Source: Weizmannia acidilactici
GTDB taxonomy: Bacteria > Bacillota > Bacilli > Bacillales > Bacillaceae_C
Assembly: GCF_008974225.1 (NCBI RefSeq)
Contig: NZ_BKZR01000006.1
Span: 40,772 to 104,771, forward strand
DNA: 64,000 nt
Reading direction: 5' to 3'
Below the pieces are notes generated by a model that was given only the letters and a program-made list of their open reading frames with translations, was not told where the DNA came from and did no database searches. Below, in pieces: positions 41,756-51,000 of this stretch. Every line of letters begins with the position of its first letter. Position 1 is the stretch's first letter. The translations under genes and the position numbers were made by a program.

Positions 41756-41784
41756 GAAGCGGGGTATGCCCCGCTTCTTTTTTT
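41756..41784 (+). terminator. Terminator of yitK
   Basis: GAAGCGGGG and CCCCGCTTC, loop TATG, then T7. Confidence 0.9.
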
Positions 41785-41879
41785 CATGCGGCCGGGCCGA
41801 TAAATAGAATTATTGATTGGGTAAAAAACTAATGATGAATCCTGACTTTTTCCCATTACAAAACGAGGAGTGATCCATA

Positions 41880-42752
41880 TTGGCAAACGAACAAAGTACC
41901 TCCAAGCGAACCATGCCGGCCCAGCACCAAAACAGGCAGCCAGGCGTTGAAAGCAAAATGTACCCGCAACCGGAAAATGTAAAAGGCAGCTACCGGGGCA
42001 GCGGCAAACTGGACGGTAAAATTGCGCTCATCACTGGCGGGGACAGCGGTATCGGAAAATCGATTGCCATATATTTCGCAAAGGAAGGCGCACATGTTGC
42101 CATCTGCTATTTGGATGAAAATGAAGATGCCAAACAAACAAAAGAACTGGTGGAAAAGGAAGGCCGCAAATGCTTAGTCATTCCGGGCGATATCGGGAAT
42201 GAACAGCACTGCCGGGATGCTGTCGAAAAAACCGTCAGCACGTTCGGCAAACTGGACATTTTGGTGAACAATGCCGCCGAACAGCACCCGCAGGAAAGCA
42301 TCCTTGGCATTACGGAAGAACAGTTGGAAAAAACGTTCCGTACAAATATTTTCTCCCAATTTTTTATGGTGAAAGCGGCGCTTCCCCACTTAAAAAAAGG
42401 CAGCTCGATTATTAATACGGCATCCATTACAGCCTATAAAGGAAATCCACAATTGATTGATTACTCGTCCACCAAAGGGGCAATCGTTGCTTTTACGCGC
42501 TCGCTGTCGGTTTCGCTCGTCTCAAAGGGGATCCGCGTAAATGGCGTTGCGCCGGGGCCGATTTGGACGCCACTTATCCCGTCCACCTTTACGGCTGGAC
42601 AGGTGGCGAAATTCGGTTCCGATACCCCGATGAAACGACCTGGCCAGCCGTCCGAACTAGCCCCGGCCTACGTGTATTTAGCTTCCGACGATTCAAGCTA
42701 TGTCACCGGGCAAATGATCCACGTAAACGGCGGCACAATCGTAAACGGATAA
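41880..42752 (+). CDS. yhxD: SDR family oxidoreductase (YhxD type)
   Basis: A 290-residue short-chain dehydrogenase. After a 45-residue polar head (QHQNRQPGVESKMYPQPENV) comes the cofactor motif ITGGDSGIGKSIA, then ILVNNAAEQHP, the catalytic Ser in INTASITAYKG and YSSTK. The polar head and the TGGDSGIG form are typical of the YhxD/YdaD general-stress SDR subgroup; the substrate is unknown. The start is TTG 41880, with GAGGAGTG upstream. A hairpin terminator follows. Confidence 0.9.
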   Translation: MANEQSTSKRTMPAQHQNRQPGVESKMYPQPENVKGSYRGSGKLDGKIALITGGDSGIGKSIAIYFAKEGAHVAICYLDENEDAKQTKELVEKEGRKCLVIPGDIGNEQHCRDAVEKTVSTFGKLDILVNNAAEQHPQESILGITEEQLEKTFRTNIFSQFFMVKAALPHLKKGSSIINTASITAYKGNPQLIDYSSTKGAIVAFTRSLSVSLVSKGIRVNGVAPGPIWTPLIPSTFTAGQVAKFGSDTPMKRPGQPSELAPAYVYLASDDSSYVTGQMIHVNGGTIVNG

Positions 42753-42758
42753 TCAACA

Positions 42759-42796
42759 AGCCGGAAAAAGGGCACTCCTGTTTTCCGGCTTTTATT
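42759..42796 (+). terminator. Terminator of yhxD
   Basis: AGCCGGAAAA and TTTTCCGGCT form a 10-bp stem, followed by TTTATTTTT. Confidence 0.8.
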
Positions 42797-42886
42797 TTTG
42801 GGTTCCGCCGGCCGAAGATGTATGAAATTCCTTCCCCTTGTCTAAAACATATAAAGAAATCCAAACAAGCGGGAAGGAAGACAGCG

Positions 42887-43402
42887 ATGGGCAAACTGCA
42901 AAGGTTGAAAATTATTGAATCCCAATCCCGCGCTTTTTTAACCGGCACAGCGGAGAAGCTGAATGATGAATGGGTATTTTTTGACGATGAGTGCGATGAA
43001 GCGTCAATGTTGGACGATTATCTTGACCAGGAAATCGAATTCCACGGCGGCCAGTGGAAAAAGGGATTTTAGCAGACCACGGCAGGATCCTCTTGGAGGG
43101 TGAAAATCTTTTCCTCACAGACAGAACATATATACAGATTCGCAAGCCGCTTAACTTTTCATTGGAAGTACGGCTGGAAGAATGGGATGATGACATGTTC
43201 TGCCGCTTCATTTAGTTTTTAAATGAGTCGGGATTTTCCATCTATGACTGCATCTATTGCCACAATACGTTGTCATTTCTCGCAGGCTCCGAAAAAACAG
43301 GGCGTGAATTTGATGCTGTTTAACAACGGGGAATGCATTTTATCGGTCCATCACCATTCAGGTTTGGGGAAAATATGGCCGAATGGTTTGAATGCACATT
43401 GA
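42887..43402 (+). pseudogene. DUF2777 family protein, decayed
   Basis: The first 61 codons read LQRLKIIESQSRAFLTGTAE and EASMLDDYLDQEIEFHGGQW, a DUF2777 start. Translation then stops at 43070, but homology continues in another frame (GILADHGRILLEGENLFLTD, then RKPLNFSLEVRLEEWDDD). That frame meets TAG at 43213 and then reads ESGFSIYDCIYCHNTLSFLA, and a second frame shift is needed for GVNLMLFNNGECILSVHHH. Lesions: one base lost at A5 (43058-43062), an in-frame TAG, and a shift at A6 (43292-43297). GGAAGGAAG serves as its former ribosome-binding site. Confidence 0.8.
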
Positions 43403-43438
43403 ACATAGGCGGGCGCATGTTCCTAAAAAGGGTTCATT

Positions 43439-43476
43439 AAAAAAGAAGGCAAGCTTGTTCCTTGCCTTCCGCATTT
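43439..43476 (-). terminator. Terminator of yisL
   Basis: GAAGGCAAG and CTTGCCTTC pair around a short loop, followed on the minus strand by TTTTTT. Confidence 0.75.
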
Positions 43477-43477
43477 T

Positions 43478-43849
43478 TTACATAAAAGGGTGCCAGCCTA
43501 TTGGCAGCCTCAGCCCCAAATATAACACGCCGATGAAAAAGACAATGAATAACACCCAAAATACCCCTGTGTTTTTCCCTTTGGCAAGGCGCAGCAAAAT
43601 CATTTCCATCATACCGATCACAAGAATACCACCAAGCAGTTTTACGCCATACAACGCGGGGTCGAGGCTTTGGTTGTGGAAAAATAAAAGCGCTCCTGTA
43701 ACGATGACCAGTATGTACAACAGCCTCAAAATCATTTGGACAATTTTAAAACCTTTTTCTTTTCCTGCCTTATGGAGAAACAATGCTACGATAAAAAGTA
43801 TGATCGCAATTACCCACGTCGTAACATGGGTGTCTGTTCGGGTTAACAT
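43478..43849 (-). CDS. yisL: UPF0344 membrane protein YisL
   Basis: A 123-residue protein with four predicted helices: THVTTWVIAIILFIVALFLH, MILRLLYILVIVTGALLFF, LLGGILVIGMMEMILLRLA and FWVLFIVFFIGVLYLGLRL. The H-x-x-x-W start and the GMMEM helix fit YisL/UPF0344. AAGGAG lies 11 bases before the ATG. It is next to yisK, as in B. subtilis. Function unknown. Confidence 0.88.
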   Translation of the reverse strand: MLTRTDTHVTTWVIAIILFIVALFLHKAGKEKGFKIVQMILRLLYILVIVTGALLFFHNQSLDPALYGVKLLGGILVIGMMEMILLRLAKGKNTGVFWVLFIVFFIGVLYLGLRLPIGWHPFM

Positions 43850-43897
43850 GGACGGATCTGCTCCTTTTTTTCTATTGTTCCATGCCTTTATCTTACT

Positions 43898-44776
43898 TTA
43901 TTTGATGACGTTTCGCAAAGTTCCTACCTTTTCAACCGTAATTTCAATTTTATCACCCGGTTTTAAAAAGCGCGGCGGCTTGAAGCCGTTCCCTACGCCG
44001 GCTGGAGTGCCAGTTGCGACGATGTCCCCCGGTTCCAGCGTCATCCCCTTTGATAATTCGGATATAATTTCTTCAACCGGGAAAATGAAACGGGACGTAT
44101 TGGACTGCTGGCGGACTTTGCCGTTTACTTTTGTTTCAATCCGAAGGGCATTCGGATTTTCAATCTCTGAACGATGGACGATCCACGGGCCGATTGGGCA
44201 TGAACCGTCCAGGCTTTTCCCGATAAAATACTGCTTGTGCATGCGCTGAAAGTCCCTTGCAGTAATGTCATTCAGCACGGTATACCCGAATACATGGGAA
44301 AGCGCATCTTCTTTCGCAATACGCCTCCCTTTTTTGCCAATCACAACCGCCAGTTCCCCTTCATAATCCAGTTCCTGTGTAATGCCGCTGTAAGAATCGA
44401 CCGGAGCCTCATGGGCGTTTACGGTTGTCGTTGCTTTCGTAAAAACAATCACATGTTCCGGAATATCAGCTGCGCTACCCATTTCAATCGCATGTTCACG
44501 GTAATTTTTTCCGACGCACATGATGTTTCTTACAGGGTGCGGGATTGGCGCAAGGTAGCGGATCCCATTGAGCGGAACGAACGCATTGCCCAAATCTGCT
44601 TCCGGTTTTTCCAGCGTTTGTTCAACAAGTGTCGTAAACGCCTCCCCCATCCGGATGCCGTTAAGCAATGAATCCGGAAAACCTGCACCCAAAACGGATA
44701 AGTTTAAAATCTTTTCTTCATCATAAACAGCGCCGTATTGTTCCTTACCTTCCCAAACAAAACTGATAAATTTCAT
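43898..44776 (-). CDS. yisK: Fumarylacetoacetate hydrolase family protein YisK
   Basis: A 292-residue FAH-fold enzyme. IMCVGKNYREHAIEMG is the usual entry motif. The metal ligands fall in QELDYEGELAVVIGKKGRRI (two Glu) and the following Asp (TVLNDITARDFQ). C-terminal GDIVATGTPAGVGNGFKPPR is also characteristic. YisK of B. subtilis acts as an oxaloacetate decarboxylase and associates with Mbl filaments. GAGGTG precedes ATG 44776, 19 bases after the DUF418 gene, so the two are probably cotranscribed. Confidence 0.92.
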   Translation of the reverse strand: MKFISFVWEGKEQYGAVYDEEKILNLSVLGAGFPDSLLNGIRMGEAFTTLVEQTLEKPEADLGNAFVPLNGIRYLAPIPHPVRNIMCVGKNYREHAIEMGSAADIPEHVIVFTKATTTVNAHEAPVDSYSGITQELDYEGELAVVIGKKGRRIAKEDALSHVFGYTVLNDITARDFQRMHKQYFIGKSLDGSCPIGPWIVHRSEIENPNALRIETKVNGKVRQQSNTSRFIFPVEEIISELSKGMTLEPGDIVATGTPAGVGNGFKPPRFLKPGDKIEITVEKVGTLRNVIK

Positions 44777-44795
44777 TTCAAAACACCTCACAATT

Positions 44796-45959
44796 TTACG
44801 GTTTCTTTCCATAACTTAAAATTCTCCAAATCCATTCCAGCGGCCCGTACCGGAAACGGAGCAGCCACATATCGGCCAACATCATCTGTATGAGATAGAT
44901 CAAAACTGTAAGCCCCATTCCGACTGTAACAGAAAGCTTGCCATACAGCCCCAAACCGTATGCATAAAAGATCATGGTGCCAATCACTGACTGGCCGATA
45001 TAAATGGAAAGAGGCATCCTTCCTGCCTTTGCAACCGGATTCAGAAAAAGTTTGGCATGGGGCAGCTGTACCGCCAGCATCACGAGCGCGATATAAGCAC
45101 CGCTTAAAATAGTTCCACCAATTGTTTGCTGGATATACATAAACGGGACATTTGCCGCTGCCAGTATCGGCAGTAGTTTGCAGAACAGGCCGGAAGCAAA
45201 ACAGACGAAAAAAAACAGCAGCCATTTTTTCATTGTGATACGCCCATCCTGCAGCCAATTTTCCCCGCAAATCCCCGCTCCGGCCATCATGAGCGGAAAA
45301 ATGGAAAAAAATGCATTCCATCCGCCGGGCGGGCCGTACACATGGTACCAGTCCAAAAATCTCCTTTTCGTGATATCCATATAACTTCCACTCCCATACA
45401 CCTGGAGCGAATCCGTGACGTTTTTCAAATCAGCATACAGGACGGAGGTGTTTGGAAATTCCAGCGCCATCACCATTAAATAAAGGCTGGACAGTAGATG
45501 CGGGACGAAAAATAGTACAGCACCCGCATAGATTAAGACTTTTCCGTCCAGCTTCAAAAAGGGCAGGAGAATCATGCCAAATACCGCATAAGCAGCTAAA
45601 ATATCCCCCGACCAAATCAAAAACGCATGGACAAGGCTGAAAACGAGCAGTACGGTTAAACGCCGGAAAGCAAAACGAAAAAAATTTGCCCCAGCCTTTT
45701 CCGCCCGCTGTTTCTGGAACATGAGCCCGTAACCGAAAAGTAAGGAAAAAACCGGATAAAAGCTGGATTGGAAAAACACTTGAATCCATGCTGCCACAGT
45801 CTGATCCCCAGCCTTGAACCAGTCGTACGGATTAATATAAAGATAAGGAAATTCAAACGAGAGCATATTTACCACAAAAATTCCCAACAGCGAAATCCCC
45901 CGCAGCACGTCTAATGCGAATTTTCGTTCTTTTGCGGGTAGTGGCATCCAATCAGCCAT
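44796..45959 (-). CDS. DUF418 family membrane protein
   Basis: A 387-residue polytopic protein with about 9-10 helices. It begins KFALDVLRGISLLGIFVVNM, the R-G-x-A/S-L-L-G-I hallmark of YeiB/DUF418 proteins. FFQSSFYPVFSLLFGYGLMF and the C-terminal GRMPLSIYIGQSVIGTMIFY complete the pattern. The family may transfer or move small molecules at the membrane, but no activity is established. AAGGAG is 7 bases before the ATG. It is the first gene of a likely DUF418-yisK unit. Confidence 0.9.
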   Translation of the reverse strand: MADWMPLPAKERKFALDVLRGISLLGIFVVNMLSFEFPYLYINPYDWFKAGDQTVAAWIQVFFQSSFYPVFSLLFGYGLMFQKQRAEKAGANFFRFAFRRLTVLLVFSLVHAFLIWSGDILAAYAVFGMILLPFLKLDGKVLIYAGAVLFFVPHLLSSLYLMVMALEFPNTSVLYADLKNVTDSLQVYGSGSYMDITKRRFLDWYHVYGPPGGWNAFFSIFPLMMAGAGICGENWLQDGRITMKKWLLFFFVCFASGLFCKLLPILAAANVPFMYIQQTIGGTILSGAYIALVMLAVQLPHAKLFLNPVAKAGRMPLSIYIGQSVIGTMIFYAYGLGLYGKLSVTVGMGLTVLIYLIQMMLADMWLLRFRYGPLEWIWRILSYGKKP

Positions 45960-46006
45960 TGCATCTCTCCTTTTCCTTCGTTTCCGTGAACTTTAGCGGA
46001 TGTTTC

Positions 46007-46033
46007 ACCTTTTGCCGGTTCCCTCATACAATA
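46007..46033 (+). promoter_or_regulatory. Candidate sigma-K promoter of the gerP operon
   Basis: AC at 46007-46008, 16 bases, then CATACAATA at 46025-46033, which fits AC-N16/17-CATANNNTA exactly. It is about 60 bases before gerPA. The B. subtilis gerP operon is sigma-K dependent. Confidence 0.55.
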
Positions 46034-46095
46034 AAGCATGAAAAGGCCTCATTTCCAGCAGGGCCGTTACCACCTTACGGAAGGATGTGCGGGCC

Positions 46096-46317
46096 ATGCC
46101 AGGTTTTGTCGGCGCCGTCCAGATTATCAATATTGGATCCAGTGGCGTCTTTAATGTCGGGGATGTATTTCTTATTCAGCCGATAGCGACTTCAAAAACA
46201 TTTGCAGGCGCAGGATCTTTTAATACAGGTGAAAACCTTAACATTACAAACGTCCAATCGAACACGAATACCTATGACTTTGACACAATTGATCAAGGAA
46301 ACTATCTCAATTTATAA
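46096..46317 (+). CDS. gerPA: Spore germination protein GerPA
   Basis: A 73-residue GerPA/GerPF-type protein: MPGFVGAVQIINIGSSGVFN, then GDVFLIQPIATSKTFAGAGS with the typical Gly/Ser stretch. GerP proteins sit in the inner coat and let nutrient germinants reach their receptors. ATG 46096 is preferred to the GTG-type start at 46087 by comparison with the family, though its GGAAGG site is rather far. First gene of six. Confidence 0.92.
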   Translation: MPGFVGAVQIINIGSSGVFNVGDVFLIQPIATSKTFAGAGSFNTGENLNITNVQSNTNTYDFDTIDQGNYLNL

Positions 46318-46329
46318 CGGGTGAATGAC

Positions 46330-46560
46330 ATGAATATTTACGTACAGCAAAGCATCAACATCCGCATGATCAAAATCGGCGGCATTACGAATTCCTCGGT
46401 CCTTCAAATCGGTACTTCCGGTATCATCAAGCCGGCATCGTACCTGTACAATACCGGCAATTTTTCAGCACCGGCCCCGTCAGCAACCGCAGCGGAACAA
46501 GCCTATCCAAATGTCACCGTTCCGATGCATTCCGGCGCTGCCGCAGCAAGTTCAAGATAG
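46330..46560 (+). CDS. gerPB: Spore germination protein GerPB
   Basis: A 76-residue protein: MNIYVQQSINIRMIKIGGIT, SSVLQIGTSGIIKPASYLYN and an Ala/Pro-rich tail. The V-L-Q-I-G and Y-L-Y-N-T-G motifs are those of GerPB. GGGTGA lies before ATG 46330. Second gene of the operon, 12 bases after gerPA. Confidence 0.92.
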   Translation: MNIYVQQSINIRMIKIGGITNSSVLQIGTSGIIKPASYLYNTGNFSAPAPSATAAEQAYPNVTVPMHSGAAAASSR

Positions 46561-46574
46561 AAGGAGGTTTTGTC

Positions 46575-47186
46575 ATGTCTGACCTATACTCCGAACTCCG
46601 GCAACTGTACCAATATTTTCAATACCAGGAAGCGAAACTGGCGCAAATGGAAAAAGCACTGGCCGGCCTGATACAGGAAATCAAGATGCTGAAAGAGAGA
46701 CCGCCCATCCATGTGGACAGAATTGAATATGCATTTGACCAGTTGAAAATTGAAAATCTGGACGGCACGCTAAACATCGGCGTCAATCCGGCAGATCTCA
46801 GCCAAATCGATGATATGGCCATCCCCGCAGCAAAAGGCGGGATCGATTTTCAGGATGACAAGCGCAGCGCCTTAAAGCAGGCGCTTTCCGAAAGGCTACT
46901 GGAATATGTGGAGGCAGAACTGCCAAAGGCTATTACGGACAGTGAACGCCAATTAAAAGTCCAGCTAAATCAAGAATATCATAATTTTATAAAAAATGAT
47001 CTAAAAAACCAAATTCCGCAGCGGATTGATTATTACATCAACCAGCTGAATGCCCCGGGTGCCGATGATAGAGAACTTTTTGATAAAGTATTACAGCAAA
47101 TCAAGGCGGATATGGAACATGCTGTCCATGTTTTTATTTCAAAACTTCCGCCGCAAATGAACGGGGGTGCTGCAAATGGAACTTAA
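46575..47186 (+). CDS. gerPC: Spore germination protein GerPC
   Basis: A 203-residue protein, the largest of the operon. A tyrosine-rich coiled-coil start (LYSELRQLYQYFQYQEAKLA) is followed by HVDRIEYAFDQLKIENLDGT and LNIGVNPADL, the conserved GerPC core, then a helical tail. AAGGAGG lies 7 bases before the ATG. It overlaps gerPD by 11 bases. Confidence 0.92.
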   Translation: MSDLYSELRQLYQYFQYQEAKLAQMEKALAGLIQEIKMLKERPPIHVDRIEYAFDQLKIENLDGTLNIGVNPADLSQIDDMAIPAAKGGIDFQDDKRSALKQALSERLLEYVEAELPKAITDSERQLKVQLNQEYHNFIKNDLKNQIPQRIDYYINQLNAPGADDRELFDKVLQQIKADMEHAVHVFISKLPPQMNGGAANGT

Positions 47187-47355
47187 CGTCGTCAACCGTG
47201 AAATCCACGTGGAATATGTCCAAATTATCGGCATTTCGAGCGCCTCTGTTTTTCTGGTTGGGGATGCAGATACGATACAGCAGGCCGCGACATTCGATAC
47301 GCCTGCCGAATCCCTCATTATCAGCCCGCTTGTTCCGTTTGTGCCGAGGGGATAA
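47176..47355 (+). CDS. gerPD: Spore germination protein GerPD
   Basis: A 59-residue protein: MELNVVNREIHVEYVQIIGI, SASVFLVGDADTIQQAATFD and TPAESLIISPLVPFVP. The FLVGDAD and FDTPxESL motifs identify GerPD. GGGGGTG is placed before ATG 47176 inside the end of gerPC, so translation is coupled. Confidence 0.92.
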   Translation: MELNVVNREIHVEYVQIIGISSASVFLVGDADTIQQAATFDTPAESLIISPLVPFVPRG

Positions 47356-47359
47356 GCCA

Positions 47360-47797
47360 ATGATCAGACACTCTATCGTCGATCAGCTTCGGATCAAAAC
47401 GGTCATTTTCGGATCGAACGTTATAATCGGCGACTCAAGCAAAATTCAGATGTCATCCGCGGTACTCGCGTTTCAAAGACAGCAGGAATTGTATTACGGA
47501 TTCGAAGCACCGTTTGAAACATTTGCGGTTTTCAGACAGATCATTCCAATTCCGCCGCTATCGGAACAAATTGAAATACAGCGCTACCATGAAGATCCAG
47601 CCATAAAAGTGGGAAGCATCGACATTATCGGAATGTCAACTTCGACCGTTATGCAAATCGGAAATATAAAAGATATTGCCCTTGAATCAAGAATCCATCA
47701 TGTCCGCCAGCTTGATCCGTTTCTCCTCAAGCAAAACGGAACAGGTGGCCCGCGGACAGTTGCCGTCAAACAGGAAAGCAGGGGCACATCAGAATAA
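47360..47797 (+). CDS. gerPE: Spore germination protein GerPE
   Basis: A 145-residue protein. The N-terminal HSIVDQLRIKTVIFGSNVII and IGDSSKIQ match GerPE, and a second V-M-Q-I-G motif lies near residue 100 (STSTVMQIGNIKDIALESRI). GAGGGG lies before ATG 47360. Fifth gene of the operon, 4 bases after gerPD. Confidence 0.9.
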   Translation: MIRHSIVDQLRIKTVIFGSNVIIGDSSKIQMSSAVLAFQRQQELYYGFEAPFETFAVFRQIIPIPPLSEQIEIQRYHEDPAIKVGSIDIIGMSTSTVMQIGNIKDIALESRIHHVRQLDPFLLKQNGTGGPRTVAVKQESRGTSE

Positions 47798-47819
47798 AAC
47801 CATAAAGCAGGTGATCAAA

Positions 47820-48038
47820 ATGCCGGCTATCGTAGGCCCGTTGCAGATTTTTAACGTTGGAAGCGGCATTGTCCATTTTGGCGACACTGCCGTTATTTCC
47901 CCAAAAACAAGTTCAAAAACAACAAGCGGCTCCGGTTCTCTCTCGACTTCCGCTTTTATCATTACAAACAACGCGCTCAGCGCAAACAACACCTTCAGCG
48001 GCAGTGTTGTCGACCAGCCTTCAGCCGGAAACAATTAG
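47820..48038 (+). CDS. gerPF: Spore germination protein GerPF
   Basis: A 72-residue protein related to GerPA: MPAIVGPLQIFNVGSGIVHF, GDTAVISPKTSSKTTSGSGS and a Ser/Asn-rich tail. The start is ATG 47820, preceded by AGGTGA; longer in-frame starts overlap gerPE and are rejected. Last gene of the operon, convergent with addA. Confidence 0.92.
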   Translation: MPAIVGPLQIFNVGSGIVHFGDTAVISPKTSSKTTSGSGSLSTSAFIITNNALSANNTFSGSVVDQPSAGNN

Positions 48039-48043
48039 GCGGT

Positions 48044-48082
48044 GGGCCCTTCACCTTGAAAATATTAAGGTGAAGGCGTGCC
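48044..48082 (+). terminator. Hairpin after gerPF
   Basis: CCTTCACCTT and AAGGTGAAGG form a 10-bp stem around a 9-base loop. The T-run is poor, so strength is uncertain. It lies between the convergent gerPF and addA genes. Confidence 0.55.
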
Positions 48083-48090
48083 CGCCCGTC

Positions 48091-51000
48091 TTAATGAACT
48101 TTGATAACATGCCCGCCGTTAAAGAAATACAGGTATTTTGCTTTAACCTTTCGTTTTAGAATCGTTTCCAGCGCCCTGCCGTATAGTGTAAGCTGGATTT
48201 CATACCGTTTGCGCAGGACGGGCTCGGCTTCTTCAAATCCGCCTTTAAACCTCTCCTGGATACGGTCCGACTTGAAATCAAGCAATATTAATCCGTCCTT
48301 TTCCTCCACCACGCAATCAAAAATGCCCTGGACTAGCACACGCTCTTCCGCCAGCGCCTTATCCCGGTAGATTTCAGATGCAGGAAGGGACAAACTGAAC
48401 GGCATCTCCCGCATGACTTTTTCCGCCTGCAGGATGGTCTCGCCAATCTCTGTTTCAAAAAAGTGGACAAGCTGTTCAACCGCAATCGCATCCGCCTGTT
48501 CTTCCGTCAGCAGCTCCCGTTTGATCATGTCATCAATCAGTTCTTCCACAGATGCATAAGTCGGGGGTGCATCCAATGGAATATGCTGCATCACCATATG
48601 CATAGCGGTTCCCCGCTCGGCCGGGGTGATTGATTTTTCCTGCATAAAACGCGGCCGGTCAAACACATGTTTCTGCGTGCGGGGGATCAATTGGGTGCCG
48701 TTCGTTTCGTCACGCTCTTCGTTCATCCGCTTCAATTCCGAAACTGATTGTTTGGCGCGCCGGAGCGTTGCGGTCTCATTCTTGTAACGCCAGCTTAAGT
48801 GCTCGAAAACGGATTCTTTCCATTCGGAATGCGCCGCAACGGGAAGGCCGGCTTTGACCAGATGCTGCCAGTCCTCTTCCGGTTCTGTTTCCTCCCCATC
48901 CGGGTCCCCGAACTGTTCTTTCGGGATAAGCGTGATGTTCCAGCGGGAAGGATCCTTGAGCGTTAATTTTCCGGTTAACATATCTTCTGTAAATAATTCT
49001 TCTGCATCTTCATGCCTTGCAAGTGCCGGCCCGATCCAGTCTAAATACGAATTTGCCGAAGCCCGCAAATGGTCTTTGATCAGCCAACTCTGCTGTTTCT
49101 GAACCTTTTTCCATTTTTCCAGCCTGCTTTTCAAATTTTTTACGGTTCCGACCAAATACAGTTTTTCCTTTGCCCTAGTTAAAGCGACATAGAGCACACG
49201 CATTTCTTCCGCAAGCATCTCCAGTTTTTTCTTCCTTTTAAAGGCGAGGTGCGGCAAAGAAGGATAGATGATGCGCTTTTGCGGGCTGATGTACTTGCAG
49301 GCGAACCCGAAATCTTTATCAAACAGAAAAGCCTGGTTAATATCCCGCATATTAAATTTCCTGTTCAGGCCGGCCACAAAAACAACTGGAAACTCAAGCC
49401 CTTTGCTTGCATGGATTGTCATCAACCGGACAACATCTTCTTGCTCGCTTAACGCCCGTGCTGTGCCCAAGTCGTCCCCTCGCTCCTGCATCCTTTCGAT
49501 AAACCGCAAAAACCGGAACAATCCCCTGAAGGACGTTTCTTCATACTGGCGCGCCCGGTCATATAAAGCGCGCAAATTTGCCTGCCGCTGTTTTCCGCCC
49601 GGTAGTCCGCCGACAAAATCATAAAATTTCGTTCCACGGTACAGCTGCCAAATTAATGAGGACAAATCCCCCTGCCTTGCAACGGAGCGCCATTCTGACA
49701 GTTTCTCCGCAAATTTTGAAACTTTCTCGTGTACTTCTTCTTCTTCCGGTTCCGGTCGATCTGAAATAAATTTTTTCACCGCTTCATAATACGGCCCGCG
49801 CTTTGCGTGGATGCGAATGCGTGCAAGTTCCTCTTCATTAAGCCCGACAATCGGAGAACGGAGTACAACTGCCAGCGGAATGTCCTGGTACGGGTTGTCT
49901 ATCACTTTTAAAAGGGAAAGCATCACCGCAACTTCAGTAGCATCGAAATAGCCTGTCGAAAGTTCGGCGTACAGCGGAATGCCCGCCTGCTTAAATTCTT
50001 CCACCATTTCCGGAGCCCACGTCATCGAACGCATCAGGATCACGATATCTTTGTACTGGATCGGCCGGAAAGTTCCGGTCTTCGGATTATAAACCGGCTG
50101 TTTTTCCTGGATCAGTTTTTGAATTGTCCGGGCAAGGTAACGCGATTCCAGCTGGGACTGCTCCAATTCGGCCTTATCCATCACATCTTCATCCATATCG
50201 GCTGCATCATCTTCCCCTGCTTCTTCATCCGCCTGGTCAATAATTGCGACTTCAATCGGAAAATCCCCTTCAGGATAAGATGCGCCTTTTACAAGTGCAG
50301 CCTGTTCATCGTATTCCATCTCACCGACATGCACGCCCATAATTTGTTTAAAAATAAAATTCGTACCGTCCAAAATTTCTTTCCGACTGCGGAAATTTTT
50401 TGACAAATCAATGCGAAGCCCCGTGTGCTCTCCTTTAGAGTCAAAAGCCTGGTATTTTGACAAAAACAAGTTCGGTTCCGCAAGGCGGAATCGGTAAATG
50501 CTTTGTTTTACATCGCCTACCATAAAGAGATTGCCGTCATAACCCGAGCCCCTTGTCACCAGCCTTATAATCGTTTCCTGCACCATGTTGACGTCCTGGT
50601 ACTCGTCAATCAGCACTTCTTTAAATTGGGCCTGGTATGCTTTTGCCGCTTCAGAAGGCACCCATCCTCCGTTTTCGTTTTTGGTTGTTAAAATCTCAAG
50701 GCAAAAATGCTCCAAATCCGAAAAATCGGCCAGCCCCTTTTCCGCCTTTACGTTCGCATAAGCAGTGGAAAATTTTTTCACAAGTTCTGCAAGCGTAGCA
50801 ATGACCGGCTGCATCTCTTTCATATCATTCAGGAACGATTCGGGCTTTCTTGTGAAAAAGTCTTTTTTCAACCCTTCAAGGATCTTTTTTGCCGATTTCC
50901 GCAAATCATCGGCAGCCTGTACAAGCTCCTCCTCATAGTCGTCCCCTTTGCACATTTTTGCGCGGGTAAACGTCCATGTATTCATTTTTTCATAAAGATT

